A DNA stretch of 64,000 nucleotides from Brachycybe producta (Eukaryota; Arthropoda; Diplopoda; Playtdesmida; Andrognathidae): positions 1-64,000 of the forward strand of contig JAUPFP010000120.1 in the NCBI GenBank assembly GCA_036925085.1, in the 5' to 3' direction. Shown here one piece after another: positions 1 through 12,952 of this stretch. Positions within the stretch are counted from its first letter, which is position 1; every line of letters starts with the position of its first letter. A program made the translations under genes and the position numbers. The notes beneath the pieces are model-generated. The model had not been told where the DNA came from, did no database searches, and saw only the letters and a program-made list of their open reading frames with translations.

Positions 1-3000
1 GATGAAAGGATGGATGAAAGGATGAAAAGATGAAAGAATGGATGAAAGGATGATAGGATGAAAGGATGGATGAAAGGATGAAAGAATGGATGAAAGGATG
101 AAAGGATAGATGGAATGATGAAAGAATGAAAGGATGGATGAAAGGATGAAGAGATGAAAGGATGGATGAAAGGATGAAGAGATGAAAGGATGGATGAAAG
201 GATTAAAGGATGAAAGGATGGATGAAAAGATGAAAGGATGGATGAAAGGATGAAAGGATGAATGGATGGATGAAAGGATGAAAGGATGAATGAAAGGATG
301 GATGAAAGGATGAAAGGATGGATGAAAGGATGAAAGGATGAAAAGATAAATGAAAGGATGAAAGGATAAAAGGATGGATGAAAGAATGAAAGGATGAATG
401 AAATGATGAAAGGATGGATGAAAGGAGGAAAGGATGAAAGTATGGATGAAGGGATGAAAGGATGATTGAAAGATGAAAGGATGAAAGAATGAAAGGATGG
501 ATGAAAGGATGGATGAAAGAATGAAAAGATGGATGAAAGAATAAAAGGATGAAAGGATGGATGAAAAGATGAAAGGATGGATGAAAAGATGAAAGGATGA
601 AAGGATGAAAGGATGATGAAAAGATGAAAAGATGGATGAAAGGATGAAAGGATGAAAGGATGGATGAAAGGATGAAAGGATGGATGAAAGGAAGAAAGGA
701 TGAAAGGATGAAAAGATGAATAGATGAAAGGATGGATGAAAGGATGAAAGGATGGATGAAAGGAAGAAAGGATGAAAGGATGAAAAGATGAATAGATGAA
801 AGGATGGATGAAAGGATGAAAGGATGAAAGGATGGATGAAAAAATGAAAGGATGGATGAAAGGATGGATGAAAGGATGAAAGAAGAAAGGATGGATGAAA
901 GGATGAAAGGATGAAAGGATGAAAGGATGGATGAAAGGATAATAGGATGAAAGGATGGATGAAAGGATGAAAGGATGGATGAAAGGATGAATGAAAGGAT
1001 GAAATGATGGATGAAAGGATGAAAGGATGAAAGGATGGATGAAAGGATGAAAGGATGAAAAGATGAAAGGATGGATGAAAGAATGAAGGATGGATGAAAG
1101 GATGAAAGGATGAAAGGATGGATGAAAGAATGAAAGGATGGATGAAAGAATAAAAGGATGAAAGGATGGATGAAAAGATGAAAGGATGAAAGGATGAAAG
1201 GACGGATGAAAGGATGAAAGGATGGATGATAGGAAGAAAGGATGAAAGGATGGATGAAAAGATGAAAAGAAGGATGAAAGGATGAAAGGAAGAAAGGACG
1301 GATGAAAGGATGAAAGGATGAAAGGATGGATGAAAGGAAGAAAGGATGAAAGGATGAAAAGATGAATAGATGAAAGGATTGATGAAAGAATGAAAGGTTG
1401 AAAGGATGGATGAAAGGATGAATGAAAGGATGAAATAATAGATGAATGGATGAAAGGACGAAAAGATGGATGAAAGGATGAAAGGATGAAAGGATGAAAG
1501 GATGAAAGGATGAAAGGATGAAAGGATGAAAGGATGAAAGGATGAAAAGATGAAAAGATGAAAAGATGAAAGGATGGATGAAAGAAAGAAAGGATGAATG
1601 AAAGGATGAAAGGATGAAAGGATGGATGAAAGAATGAAAGGATGGATGAAAAAATAAAAGGATGAAAGGATGGATGAAAAGATGAAAGGATGAAAGGATG
1701 AAAGGATGGATAAAAGAAAGAAAGGATGAAAGGATGAAAAGATGAATAGATGAAAGGATGGATGAAAGGATGAAAAGATAAATGAAAGGATGAAAGGATA
1801 AAAGAATGGTTGAAAGGATGAAAGGATGAATGAAAGGATGAAAGGATGAAAGGATGGATGAAAAGAAGAAAGGATGAAAGTATGGATGAAGGGATGAAAG
1901 GATGAATGAAAGGATGAAAGGATGAAAGGATGGATGAAAGGATGAAAGTATGGATGAAAGGATGAAAGGATGGATGAAAGGATGGATGAAAGGATGGATG
2001 AAAGGATGAAAGGATGGATGAAAAGATGAAAGGATAAAAAGATGGATGGAAGAATGAAAGGATGGATGAAAGGATGAAAGGATGAAAAGATAAAAGGATG
2101 GATGAAAAGATGAAAGGATGAAAAGATGGATGAAATAATGAAAGGATGAAAGGATAGATGAAAGGATGAAAGGATGAAAGGATGGATGAAAGGATGAAAA
2201 GATGGATGAAAGGATGAAAGGATGGATGAAAGGATGGATGAAAGAATGAAAGGATGAAAGGATGGATGAAAAGATGAAAGAATGAAAGGCTGGATGAAAG
2301 GATGAAAGGATAAAAGGATGGATGAAAGGATTTATGAAAGGATAGATGAAAAGATGAAAGTATGGATGAAGGGATGAAAGGATGGATAAAAGGATGGATG
2401 AAAGGATGGATAAAAGGATGGATGAAAGGATGGATGAAAGGATGGATAAAAGGTTGGATGAAAGGATGGATGAAAGGATGGATAAAAGATTGGATGAAAG
2501 GATGGATGAAAGGATAGATGGAAGGATGGATGAAAGGATGGATGAAAGGATAGATGAAAGGATGGATGAAAGGATGGATGAAAGGGTTTATGAAAGGATG
2601 GATGAAAGGATGGATGAAAGGATAGATGAAAGGATGGATGAAAGGATGGATGAAAGGGTTTATGAAAGGATGGATGAAAGGATGAAAGTATGGATGAAAG
2701 GATGAAAGGATAAAAGGATGGATGAAAGGATTTATGAAAGGATAGATGAAAAGATGAAAGTATGGATGAAGGGATGAAAGGATGGATAAAAGGATGGATG
2801 AAAGGATGGATAAAAGGTTGGATGAAAGGATGGATGAAAGGATGGATAAAAGATTGGATGAAAGGATGGAGGAAAGGATAGATGAAAGGATGGATGAAAG
2901 GATGGATGAAAGGATGGATGAAAGGATGGATGAAAAGATGGATGAAAGGGTTTATGAAAGGATGGATGAAAGGATGAAAGTATGGATGAAAGGATGAAAG

Positions 3001-3680
3001 TATGGATGAAGGGATGAAAGGATGGATAAAAGGATGGATGAAAAGATGGATGAAAGGATGGATGAAAGGATGGATGAATGGATGGATGAAAGGATTTATG
3101 AAAGCATGAAAGGATATATGGAAAGATGGATGAAAAGATAGATGAAAGGATGAAAGAATGGATGAAAGGATGAATGCATGATTTATGAAAGAATAGATGA
3201 AATGATGAAAGTATGGATGAAGGGATGAAAGGATGGATAAAAGGATGGATGAAAGGATGGATGAAAGGATGAATGAATGGATGGATGAAAGGATTTATGA
3301 AAGGATTTATGAAAGCATGAAAGGATATATGAAAAGATGGATGAAAAGATAGATGAAAGGATGAAAGGATGGATGAAAGGATGGATAAAAGGATTTATGA
3401 AAGGATGAATGAAAGGATGAAAGTATGGATGAAGGGATGAAAGGATGGATAAAAAGATGGATGAATGGATGGACAAAAGAATTTATGAAAGCATGAAAGG
3501 ATGGATGAAAGGATGGAAGGATGGATGAAAGGATGAAAGGATGAAAAATGGATGAAAGAATGGATGAAAGGATGGATGAAAGGATGGATGAAAGAATAGA
3601 TGAAAGGATGAAAGGATGGATGAAAAAATGGATGAAAGGTTTAAATAAATGAAAAGATGAAAGAATGAAAGGATGAAAGG
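1..3680. repeat. GATG / GATGAAAG degenerate satellite block
   Basis: The stretch is built almost entirely from 4-bp steps of GATG and GAAAG-type words, giving 8-bp (GATGAAAG) and 12-bp (GATGGATGAAAG) sub-units. The plus strand has almost no C. Where 12-bp units stay in phase, as at 2382-2705 and 2782-2997, the block forms open frames of Met-Asp-Glu-Arg repeats. These are a by-product of the repeat, not genes. Larger copies are visible: the sequence from 2301 recurs from 2701 (400 bp apart), and a marker beginning TATGGATGAAGGGATG recurs near 3001, 3212 and 3424 (about 211 bp apart). The left edge lies outside the window. Confidence 0.95.
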
Positions 3681-6600
3681 AGGTAAATGTGGGTAAATAA
3701 AAAAATAGGAGAAAATGGGGGAAAATGTGGGTAAATGGGGGAAAAATGGGAAAAATAGGGGTAAATGGGGAAAATGGGGTAAAATAGGGGGAAATGGGAA
3801 ATATTGGGGGTAAATGTGGGAAACTAGAGGGGGAAATGGGGGTAAATAGGAAAAATGTGGAAATTTGGAGAAAATGAGAAAAAATAGGGAAAATGGGGTA
3901 AATGGAAAACATGGGGGGAAAATGAGAGGAAATGGGGAGAAAATATTGTTAAGTGGGGAAAATGGGAGAAAAATTAAGATAAATTGGGAAAAATGAAAAA
4001 AATAATGGGGGGAAAAATGGGAGTAAATGGGTAAAATGGAAATAAATGGGGTTAAATGAGGTAAATGGCAGTAAATTAAGAAAATGGTAGACTAATTGGG
4101 TAAATAGGTGAAAATGGGAGAAAAATGGGGGTAAATGGAAGAAAATGGGGGTAAGTGGGGGAAATGGAGGTAAATAGATAAAAATGGGGGTTAATGGGGA
4201 AGAATGGGTGGGAAATAGAAGTAAATGGGAAAAAATAGGGGTAAATGGGAATAAATGGGGAAATGGAAGGAAATTGGGGATAAAAGGGAAAAATGGAAAA
4301 AATGGGGAAATGGGGAGAAATATGGGAAAATAAAGGAAAATGGGAGTAAATGGGGGTAAATGGGGAATAATGGAGGAAAATGAGGGGAATAGAGGAAATT
4401 AGGGAAAATGGTTGAAAATGGAGAAAAATGGGGATAAATGGAAAAAATGGGGAGAAAATGGGGCAAAATAAGGTAAATGGGGGTAAATAGAAAACAATTG
4501 GGGAAAATGGGAGGAAATAGGGAAAATGAAGAAAATGGTGTTAAGTGAGGGAAAAATGGGGGACAAAATGGGATAAATTGGGAAAAATGGGGGAAAAAAT
4601 GGGAGTAAATGGGGAAAATGGAAAAAATGGGGGTAAATGGGGTCAATGGGGTAACCTGGCAGTAAATTGAGAAAATGGGGGAATAATGGGGTAAATAAAA
4701 GAAAATGAAGAGAAAAATGGGGGGTAAATGGAAGAACTGGAGGTAAATGTGGAAAAATGGGGGTAATTGGGAAAATTGGGGGTAAATAGAGAAAAATGGG
4801 GGTAAAATGGAGAAAAAATGGGTTGGAAATGAAGGTAAATGGGGAAAAATAGGGGTAAATGAGGAAAAAAATGGGGGAATGGGGGTAAATGGGAGAAAAT
4901 GATGGTAAATGGGGGAAATGGAAGATAAATGGGGTAAATGGGGAAAAATAAAAAATAATGGGGGTTAAATGAGGGAAAATGGGGGTAAATGGCAGTAAAT
5001 TGAGAAATTGGGGGATTTATGTGGGTAAATAGAAAAAAAAATGAGAGAAAAATGGGGGTAAATGGGGGAAAATAGGGGTAAATGGAGAAAAATGGAGGTA
5101 TGTGGGGGAAATGCTAGTAAAAAAGGGTATATAGGAAAAAATGTGTGGGAATGGAGGTAAATTGGTAAAAATGGGAGTAAATGGGGAAAAAGGGGGTAAG
5201 TAAGGAAAATGGAAGAAATGTGGGTAAATGGGGAAAATAGGGGTAAATGAGGGTAAATGGAGAAAAGGGAAAAAATGGTGGTAAATGAAGAAAAATAAGG
5301 GTAAATGGGCAAAAATAGAGAGGAAAAGGGGAAAATGTAGGAAAGTAGGGGTAAATGGAGAAATGGGGGAAGTGGGGGTAAATGGGGGTAATTGGAAAAA
5401 ATGGAGAGAAAATGGGGGGTAAATGAGGGAAACTGGGGAAATATGGTAAATAGGGAAATGAGAGAAAAATTTGGGAAAATGGGAGTAAATGGGGGAAAAT
5501 TTGGGAGAAATAGTGGTAAGTGGGGGAAATGAGGGAAATGGGGGGAAAATGTGGGTAAATAGGGGAAATGGGAAAAATGGGGGTAATTGGTGAATAATGG
5601 GGAGAAAATGGGGTAAATGGGAGAAAATGGAGGGGGAAATGTGGTAAATAGGGAAAATTGGGGAAAATCAGGGGAAATGGGGAAAAATGGGGGTAAATGG
5701 AAAAAAATGGGGGAAAATGGAAGGAAATGGGGAAATGGTGTTAAGTGGGGAAAAATGGGGGGAAAATTGGGATAAAATATGAAAAATGGGAGGAAAATGG
5801 AGAAAAAATAGGAGTAAATGGGGAAAATGGAAATAAATGGGGGTAAATGGGGTAAATAGCAGTAAATTGAGAAAATGGGAGAATAATGGGATAAATAGGA
5901 GAAAATGAAGAGAAAAATGAGGGTAAATGGAAGAAAATGGGGATAATTGGAAAATTTTTTGGGTAAAATGAGGGTAAATGGGGGAAAAATGGGTGGGAAA
6001 TGGAGGTAAATGAGAAAAAATAGGGGTAAATGGGGAAAAAATGGGGGTAAATGGGAGAAATTGATGGTAAATGGGTCAAAATGGGGGAAATGGAAGACAA
6101 ATGGGGTAAATTGGGAAAAATGGAAAAAAAGGGAGGGTAAATGAAGGAACATGGGGGTAAATGGCATTAAATTGAGAAATTGGGGAATAATGGGGGGAAA
6201 TAGGGGGAAAATGGGAGTAAATGGGATAAAATGGTGGCAAGTGGGGAAAAATGAGGGTAAATGGGGGAATGGGGTAAGTGGGGGTTAGTGGGGAAAATGG
6301 AAGAAAAATGGAAAATGGAAGAAAAATGAAGGTAAATAGGGAAAATGGAAATAAATTTGGTTAAATGGGGTAAATGGCTGTACATTAAGAAAATGAGGAA
6401 ATAATGGTTTAAATAGGGGAAAATGGGAGAAATATGGGGGTAAATGGAAGAAAATGGGGACAAATGTGGAAATATGGAGGTAAGTGGGGGAAATAAGAGT
6501 AAATGGAAAAAAAATGGGGGTAAAATGGGGGTAAATGTGGAAGAATGGATGTGAAATGGAGGTAAATTGTAAAAAAATAGAAGTAAATGGGAAAAATTGG

Positions 6601-9600
6601 GTGAAAAATGGGGGTAAATGGAGAAAATGATGGTAAATGGGGAAAATGGGGAAAAATGGGGGAAATGGGGAAATGGGGGAAATGGAAAAAATGGGGGGAA
6701 ATGGGGTAAAATGGGGGTAAATGTGGAAGAATGGATGTGAAATGGAGGTAAATTGTAAAAAAATAGAAGTAAATGGGAAAAATTGGGTGAAAAATGGGGT
6801 AAATGGGAGAAAATGATGGTAAATGGGGAAAATGGGAAAAATGGGGGAAATGGGGAAATGGGGGAAATGGAAAAAAATGGGGGGAAATGGGGAAAAATGG
6901 GGGAAAATGGGAGAAATATGGGAAAATAAGAGGGAAATGGGGAAATAGGTTAAATGGGGAAAATGGGGGTAAATGGGAAATAATAGGAGGAAAATGGGGT
7001 AAATGGGAAAATGGAGGGGTTAATGGGTTAAATAGGGAAAATGAGGGAAAATGGGGAAACATTGAGGGTAAATGGGAAAAAATGGGGAGAAAATGGGGAA
7101 AAATGGGGTAAATGGTGCTAAATGGAATAAAATGGGGGAAAATGGGAGGAAATAGGGGAAATTGGGGGAAAATGGTGTTAAGTGGGGAAAAATAGGAAAA
7201 AATTGGGATAATTTGGGGAAAAATGGGGAAAAAATGGAAGTAAATGGGAAAAATGGGAGAAAAATGGGGGTAAATGGGGAATAATGGGGGTCAGTCGGGA
7301 AAATGGAAGAAAAATGTGGGTAAATGGAAAAAAATAGGGGGAAATGGGGGTAAATGGGAGAAAAGAGGAAAAAATGGGGGTAAATGAAGAAAAATGGGGA
7401 AAATGAGGGTAAATGGGGGAAAATGGAGAAAAAGGGGGTAAATGTGGAAAGTAGGGGTAAATGGGTGGAAATGGGAAAAATGAGGGAAAATGGAGGGGAA
7501 ATATGGGTAAATATGAAAAATGGGGAAATGGGGGTAAATGAGGAATAATTGGGAGAAAATGGTGAAAAATGGGAAAAATGGGAAAAATGGTGTTAGGTGG
7601 AGAAAATGGGAGAAAAATTGGGATAAATTTGGAAAAATGAGATAAAATTGAGGGAAAAATGGGAGTAAATGGGGAAAATAAGAAAATGGTTGTAAATGGG
7701 GGTAAATGGCAGTAAATTAAAAAATTGGGTATAATGGGGTAAATAAGGGAAAATAGGAAAAAAATAGGGGTAAATAGAGAAAATGGGAGTAAATGGGAAA
7801 AAACAGGGGTAAGTGTGGGAAATGGGAGTAAATGAAGAAAAATGGGGGTAAAATGTGTGTAAATGGGGAAAAATGGGTGGGAAATGAAGGTAAATGGGAA
7901 AAAAATAGAGTAAATGGGGGAAAAATGGAGTGAAAATGGGTGTAAATGGGTGTAAATGGGGAAAATGATGGTAAATGGAGAAAAATGGAAAAAATGGGGG
8001 TAAATGGCAGTAAATTGAAAAATTGGAGGAATAATGTGGGTAAATAGGGGAAAATGGGGGTAAATGGGGGTATATAGGGGGAAAGGAGGTAAGTTGGAGA
8101 AATGGGGTAAAAGGGGGTAAATGGAAAAATGGGTGGGAAATGAAAGTAAATGGAGTAAAATGGGGTAAATGGGAAAAAAATGGAGGGAGATTTTGGGAGG
8201 AAATGGGAAGAAAATGTGGTGCATGGGGAAAATGGGGGTAAGTGGAAAAACGGAAGAAAAATGTGGGTAAATGTTGGAAATAGGGGGAAATGGGGTAAAT
8301 GGAGAAAAGGTGAAAAATGGGGGTAACTGAAAGAAAATGGGAAGGAAATCCTTCTTCTTTGGAATATGAGAGGAAATGGGGAAATGAGGGTAAATGGCTA
8401 AAATGGTGAAAAAGGGGGTAAATGTAGGAAAGTAGGGAACATGGGGAAAATGGAGAAAATGGGGAAAATGGGGAAAATGGGGGAAATTGTGGTAAATGGG
8501 AGAAAATGGAGGGAAAATGGGGGAAATGGGGAAATGGAGTAATTGGGAAAATGGGAGAAAATTTGGGGAAAATGGGGGAAATGGGTGTAAATTTAGGAAA
8601 TGGGAGAAAATGGGGGAAATGGGGGAAAATGATGGTAAATGGGAGACAATAAAAGAAAAACGGGAAAAAATGGGAAAAAATGGAAGGAAATGGAGGGGGA
8701 AATGGAGGAAATAGGAGGCAATTGGGGAAATATGAGGATAAATGGGGAAAATGTGGGTAAATGGGGAACATGGGGAGAAAATGAGGGTAAATTGGGAAAA
8801 ATGGGGGTAAATTAGAAAAAATGGGGGAAATGGTGGTAAGTTGAAAAAATGGAAAAAAATGGAGGTAAGTTGGGGAAAATGGGGGTAAATTAGAAAAAAT
8901 GGGGGAAATGTTGAAAAATAGGAGGGAAAATGGGGGAAACAGAAAATGTTGTTAAATAGGGAAAATGGAAAAAATGCGTAAAATGGGGGTAAATTAGAAG
9001 AAATGGGGGAAATGGTGAAAAATAGGAGGGAAAATGGGGGAAACTGGAAAAAAATGGAAAAAAATAGGGAAAAATGGGTGGAAATAGGGGAAAATAGAGG
9101 TATATGGGGGAAGATGGGGGGAAAATGGTGGTAAATGGGGAAAAATGGAGGAAAATGGGGAAATGGGAGATATTATGGAAAATGGGAGAAATGGTGAAAA
9201 ATGGTGTAAAATGGGGGGAAATGGGAGAAACTGGGGAAAAATGGATAAATAGGAGAACGATAGGCGAAAATGGGGGAAAATAGGAAAAAATAGAGAAAAA
9301 TGGGGGAAATGGGAAAAATGGAGGAATGTGAGGAAATAGAGGAAAATGAAAACAATGGAAAAAATGGGGGTAAATGAGAAAAAATGGTGGAAAATGGGGA
9401 TAAATGGGGAAAATAAGGGAAAAACAGGGAGGAATGGGGAAAAATGGGGGTAAATGGAGAAAAATGGGGAAAATGGGGGTAAATGAGAAAAATGGGAGAA
9501 AATGGTGATAAGTGAAAAAATGGGGAAAATTGTGGTAAGTGGGGGAAAATGAGGAAAAATGGGGATAAATGTTGAAAAATGGGGGGAAAGGGTGAAAAAT

Positions 9601-10064
9601 GGGGAAAAATGTTGGTAAATGGGCGAAAATGGGGATAAAATGGTAGTAAATGAGGAAAATGGAAGAAAAATGTGGTTAAATGGGAAAAATAGGGGGAAAT
9701 GGGGGAAAATGGGAAAAATGGGGGTAAATGGAGAAAAATGCAGAAAATGTTGTTAAATAGGGAAAATAGAAAAAAATGGGGAAAATGGGGGTAAATGTAA
9801 GAAAATAGTGGAAAAATGGGGGTAAATGGGGAAAAATAAAGGGAAATGTGGTAAATGAGAAAAAAAATGGGGGAACAATCAGGAAAAAATGGGGTAAATG
9901 GGAAAAAATGGGGGTAAATGGTGAAAATGAGAAAAAATAAGGTTAATGGGGGTAACATGGGAAGTGGGAGAAAAAGGAAAGTAACTGGGGGAAACTAGGA
10001 GGAAAATGGGGGTAAATATGGGAAAATGAGAGAAGAGTGGGGTAACATGGAAAAAATGGGGGTA
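3681..10064. repeat. Purine-rich GGGGTAAATGG-type satellite block
   Basis: About 6.4 kb of G, A and some T on the plus strand with very few C residues. Typical words are GGGGTAAATGG, GGGAAAAATGG and GGAAAATGGGG. Long open frames on the minus strand, rich in Phe, Pro, Ile, His and Ser, are artefacts of a stop-poor polypyrimidine strand. A marker with a rare C, close to GGCAGTAAATT, recurs near 4068, 4668, 4993, 5858, 6164, 6374, 7709 and 8008. Many of these gaps are near 300 bp or multiples of it, suggesting a higher-order unit. A segment starting at 6531 recurs from 6717. The main interruption is a short pyrimidine island near 8348-8362. Confidence 0.93.
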
Positions 10065-10725
10065 TGTTGACCTTATAATTTTACCAACTTGATGATGTTT
10101 TCTGCAACTCTTTTCTTGTCCTGATCGCACGGTGACCGCACGAAGAAGATTCGAGTTACAGAAATAGTCGGATGGAGATTGATTGCAATCATCCTTCTGT
10201 GCAGGGGTGTAATCTTTGCAGAAGGATGGTGACCACCTGTCCTGATCGACACTGATGTACACCTTCCTTTGTTGTTACCAATTGAAGATGTAGCTCCTCC
10301 ATGATCTGTCTGTCTCCTTGCCTTATGGTGTCTCCAGCCTGTTTAGAGAAGTGTTAGTTTCATAACAAGTAGACAATGCTGCTTTCCATTATAAACACTA
10401 TTCATCCTTATATAGAAACACTAAGTTTACAAGGATGAATCTTATTATTAAAGGTGCGTCCTCGAGCCCATGATGTGGTACAGATTTAAGAATCTACGTA
10501 ATACAAAGTTGAGCAAAGAGAAGGACAACAAACAAAGAGGAGCACCTTGGACCTGTGTACACCTAAGAGGTGTAACGAGGTCCAAGTGACCATGGTCCTA
10601 AGAGTATCAAAACGTCACTTGGGTGTGAATCAGAAGTATGAGTCAGAGAGTGAGGAGGGACAAGCAAGAGTTGTTTACCCCCTGGGCTATGGATTTCGTG
10701 GGATCGCGAGTTACTGGGTTTTACA
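10065..10725 (-). mobile_element. Divergent solo LTR related to the LTRs at 38013 and 47565
   Basis: The segment starts TGTTGACC and ends GGGTTTTACA. It aligns along its length with the 688-bp LTRs of the downstream Gypsy-type element. Shared landmarks include the GGTGTAATC..TGCAG block, the GATGTACACC-like block, the phrase CTTGGACCTGTGTACACCT, GTCCAAGTGACCATGGTCCT, and GTTTACCCCC near the end. No internal coding region is attached. I find no matching target duplication: the left flank is purine satellite and the right flank is not. It probably formed by LTR-LTR recombination and now marks the satellite edge. The TATA segment of the younger LTRs is missing here. Confidence 0.75.
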
Positions 10726-10739
10726 ACATGTATGCTGAT

Positions 10740-11060
10740 CGAGTGACATAATGACAAAAAATTGGTAAGTATGGCTATATTTTTAAAAACTCAGCTTATT
10801 TCAAAATCGCGAATTTCTAACTCTTATGTTAAACTGCATTGTGTATGCCAAAATAAGATAAAAACATCCATTAAAATGCTCGTAAAAATACGTAAGTATG
10901 AAAAATAAACATACTGTATTGCCGTGATTGTGTATTTTAAAAATTAAATTTTTTTCTTTAACATTGGGTCTATGGGCTCATTAGAAAAACAATCCTAGCA
11001 CTCTTTGCGAAGATTTTTTTGAAGTAATTTTGCGATGTTAGCCCCTGAAAAGTAGAATTC
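10740..11060. repeat. Dispersed repeat, second copy at 50965-51425
   Basis: The segment shares several long stretches with 50965-51425, in particular AAAACATCCATTAAAATGCTCG and a block containing GTGTATTTTAAAAATTAA followed by ACATTGGGT.TATGGGC and CTCTTTGC. Order partly differs between the copies, so one copy is rearranged. No coding frame or clear terminal repeat was seen. It is most likely a non-autonomous mobile element of unknown type. Confidence 0.6.
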
Positions 11061-11397
11061 TTCAGGTGTGACAGCAAGTCACAATTAGCTTCCACAATAT
11101 CTGCAGTCTTTTGCATCGACAGTCGCATTCAAGCCCTATTGTGATTCCTTTTGTGAGACTCACAAAAGAGGCAAGAGAAATACAAGCATAAATAAACACA
11201 GGCAATTAAAGACAGAAATTTGAGTGTAACGCCCCACCCGCCCGAAGGCTTTAAGGCGAAATAACACTAAATTAATTATCAGCCAGGGAACTTATTCCTT
11301 TTACACTTTTTACTCATTTATATGAAAGCGAGTACTCTATGGACATGACTGGGAAAAGCCGGAGGCATAAAAAAAAGTCATGGATCAGATTGAAATA
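11061..11397. other. Intergenic, nothing recognised
   Basis: AT-rich sequence without a supported gene. It contains a TGTAACGCCCCACCC stretch near 11225 that resembles the start of an LTR, but no partner end was found. Confidence 0.4.
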
Positions 11398-11830
11398 TCA
11401 TATGACTTCTGCATTTCTGCAGAACCTCAGAAATCCTACAATAAGAGGGTGGCTCATCAACTCATTTTTACTACACGGCCAAATAAACCCGACTTTAATC
11501 GCTTCATTTCTCAGAACTTCTCTTGCTTTGATTCTATTGGGCAGGGAACACTTCCATAGCACATGATCGACAATATTTTCATTTTTGGAACACTTACAAA
11601 TATTCATAGCTCCATTTTTCAGCAGATTAAAACGACCTAAATACCTGCTGAAAGCACCGTGACCTGTCATAAGTTGGGTAATGCAACCTGAAAAGATGTA
11701 CCCCTCCATGGAAGGTTCAGGAACCCATTGGAAGGTTTTTCTAGCTAATAATTGTGTTTTAGATACTGACTTAAACCATAACGAGGGGTAAGTAAAGGCA
11801 GTAAGAAAGTCATTTGCCCCACCCCTTTTT
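11398..11830 (-). pseudogene. C-terminal fragment of a non-LTR retrotransposon polyprotein
   Basis: On the minus strand the frame contains a stretch reading TQLMTGHGAFSRYLGRF, then a cysteine cluster ICKCSK, then VDHVLWKC. In R1, I and related LINEs the region after the reverse transcriptase has this order: a TGHG.F..YL.RF motif, a C.C pair and an HVL..C motif. The reverse transcriptase and endonuclease are absent, so this is a 5'-truncated or decayed copy. The open frame continues to 11943, but that part (about 11830-11943) belongs to a different repeat, also found near 14800-15012. Confidence 0.7.
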
Positions 11831-12399
11831 GAGGATCGGCAACTTCTAATTGGTCTGTTATGTGGTCTGACATCACATGCCCCATCCTTTTGAATTTCAT
11901 ATTGGTTAATATATAGACTGACGCTCATAAAAGGGCAGGACAACTGACTATCTCCCTGTCTTTACATGCCTGTTAAACAAACTCGGCACAAAGACCTTTC
12001 TACCGTTACGCACATATGCTTCTATATGGCCTCCTGTTCACCGAGCAGTATAGACACAAACGCACAGTAGACACGTCTGCTGCACACTCTGGTCACCGGT
12101 CGCATTCGCATCAAAGAAACTGCTCAGATAAAGAACTATTGAAACCAATCTGGTCACTCGTAGCCTAGGTTCAATTTAAAAAAACACCACATGGAAAGAA
12201 ATCTTAAAATTTTTAAATCATAAAAAAATAATTAAAATAAAATAAGTTAATGATTTTTAAAAATTATCTTTTCATATACAAGAATTGAAACATACCGTCT
12301 GCTAAGCATCGTCTGCTTAAAGTTGGGTTATTTTCAAACACACAAAAAGCTGATTTTGAAAAATATCAACATGAAATACCCTAAAGTGATCGAGCTACT
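11831..12399. other. Repeat fragment followed by unassigned AT-rich sequence
   Basis: The first 115 bp resemble one unit and the tail of the 51-bp tandem repeat at 14770-15012; both contain GTCTGACRTCACATGCCCC and end near CTATCTCCCTGTCTTTACAT. The remaining sequence to 12399 shows no gene, repeat or hairpin that I can support. Confidence 0.45.
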
Positions 12400-12952
12400 T
12401 GTAACACCCTGTATTTCTCCTTCCTGCCCCTCACACAGCCAAGAGATCCCTTGGGATCCAAAGGACGTACTTCCATCCCTTCCCTCTCTTGGAAACCTCA
12501 AAGCTGCTGAACACACCCTGGTTCCGGAATCGGCGGATGGATACCCATCGAAGCATGGTCCCTGGGGCATGGTTAGTCCTGCAAGGGTTTACACAGGTCC
12601 TAGGTATAAAAGACCATGTTTCGGTATATTCTGGGTCCATTCTTTGATATCGAAACATGAAATAACTCATTCAATGGTCCAGTGGCAAAAGCACGCCACA
12701 CTTAAAACTATTCTCTGATTTAATGTACTTAAATGATTGTGTATATTAAATTATGTATCAACGACAATCTGCATTCGTCTCACCAGTTCAACTATTCTTT
12801 TCAGCCACAGTTTCGATAACACGGAATATCTTGGAGAACGACCCCGGCACCGATTGGACTCAGGTTGTAATACACTAAAGTCTCTTAGTGAAAAGCGGTA
12901 TCCGCTCGAGCTAAGAGATTCTACACCTGAGCCCCGTAACAAGAGCTCTACA
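12400..12952 (+). mobile_element. Probable solo LTR of a Gypsy-type element
   Basis: The segment starts TGTAACACCCTGTA, the same first 14 bases with which the LTRs of the Gypsy-type element at 38013-48252 begin in their sense direction. A core-promoter TATA box (GGTATAAAAGACC) lies near 12603. The proposed right end is CTCTACA. The body is otherwise unlike the other LTRs. TTGT occurs at both edges (12399-12402 and 12953-12956) but does not fit a clean 5'-TG..CA-3' unit, so the exact ends and target duplication remain unsettled. Confidence 0.5.

Noticed and set aside
2382-2997. Open frames with Met-Asp-Glu-Arg repeats in the first satellite
   Set aside because: They result from 12-bp repeat units staying in phase; no start context, no non-repetitive sequence and no splice signals.
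3183-9958. Very long minus-strand frames rich in Phe, Pro, Ile, Ser and His (up to 400 codons)
   Set aside because: The minus strand of the purine satellite is polypyrimidine and nearly free of stop codons. The frames overlap one another in different phases and show only low-complexity sequence.
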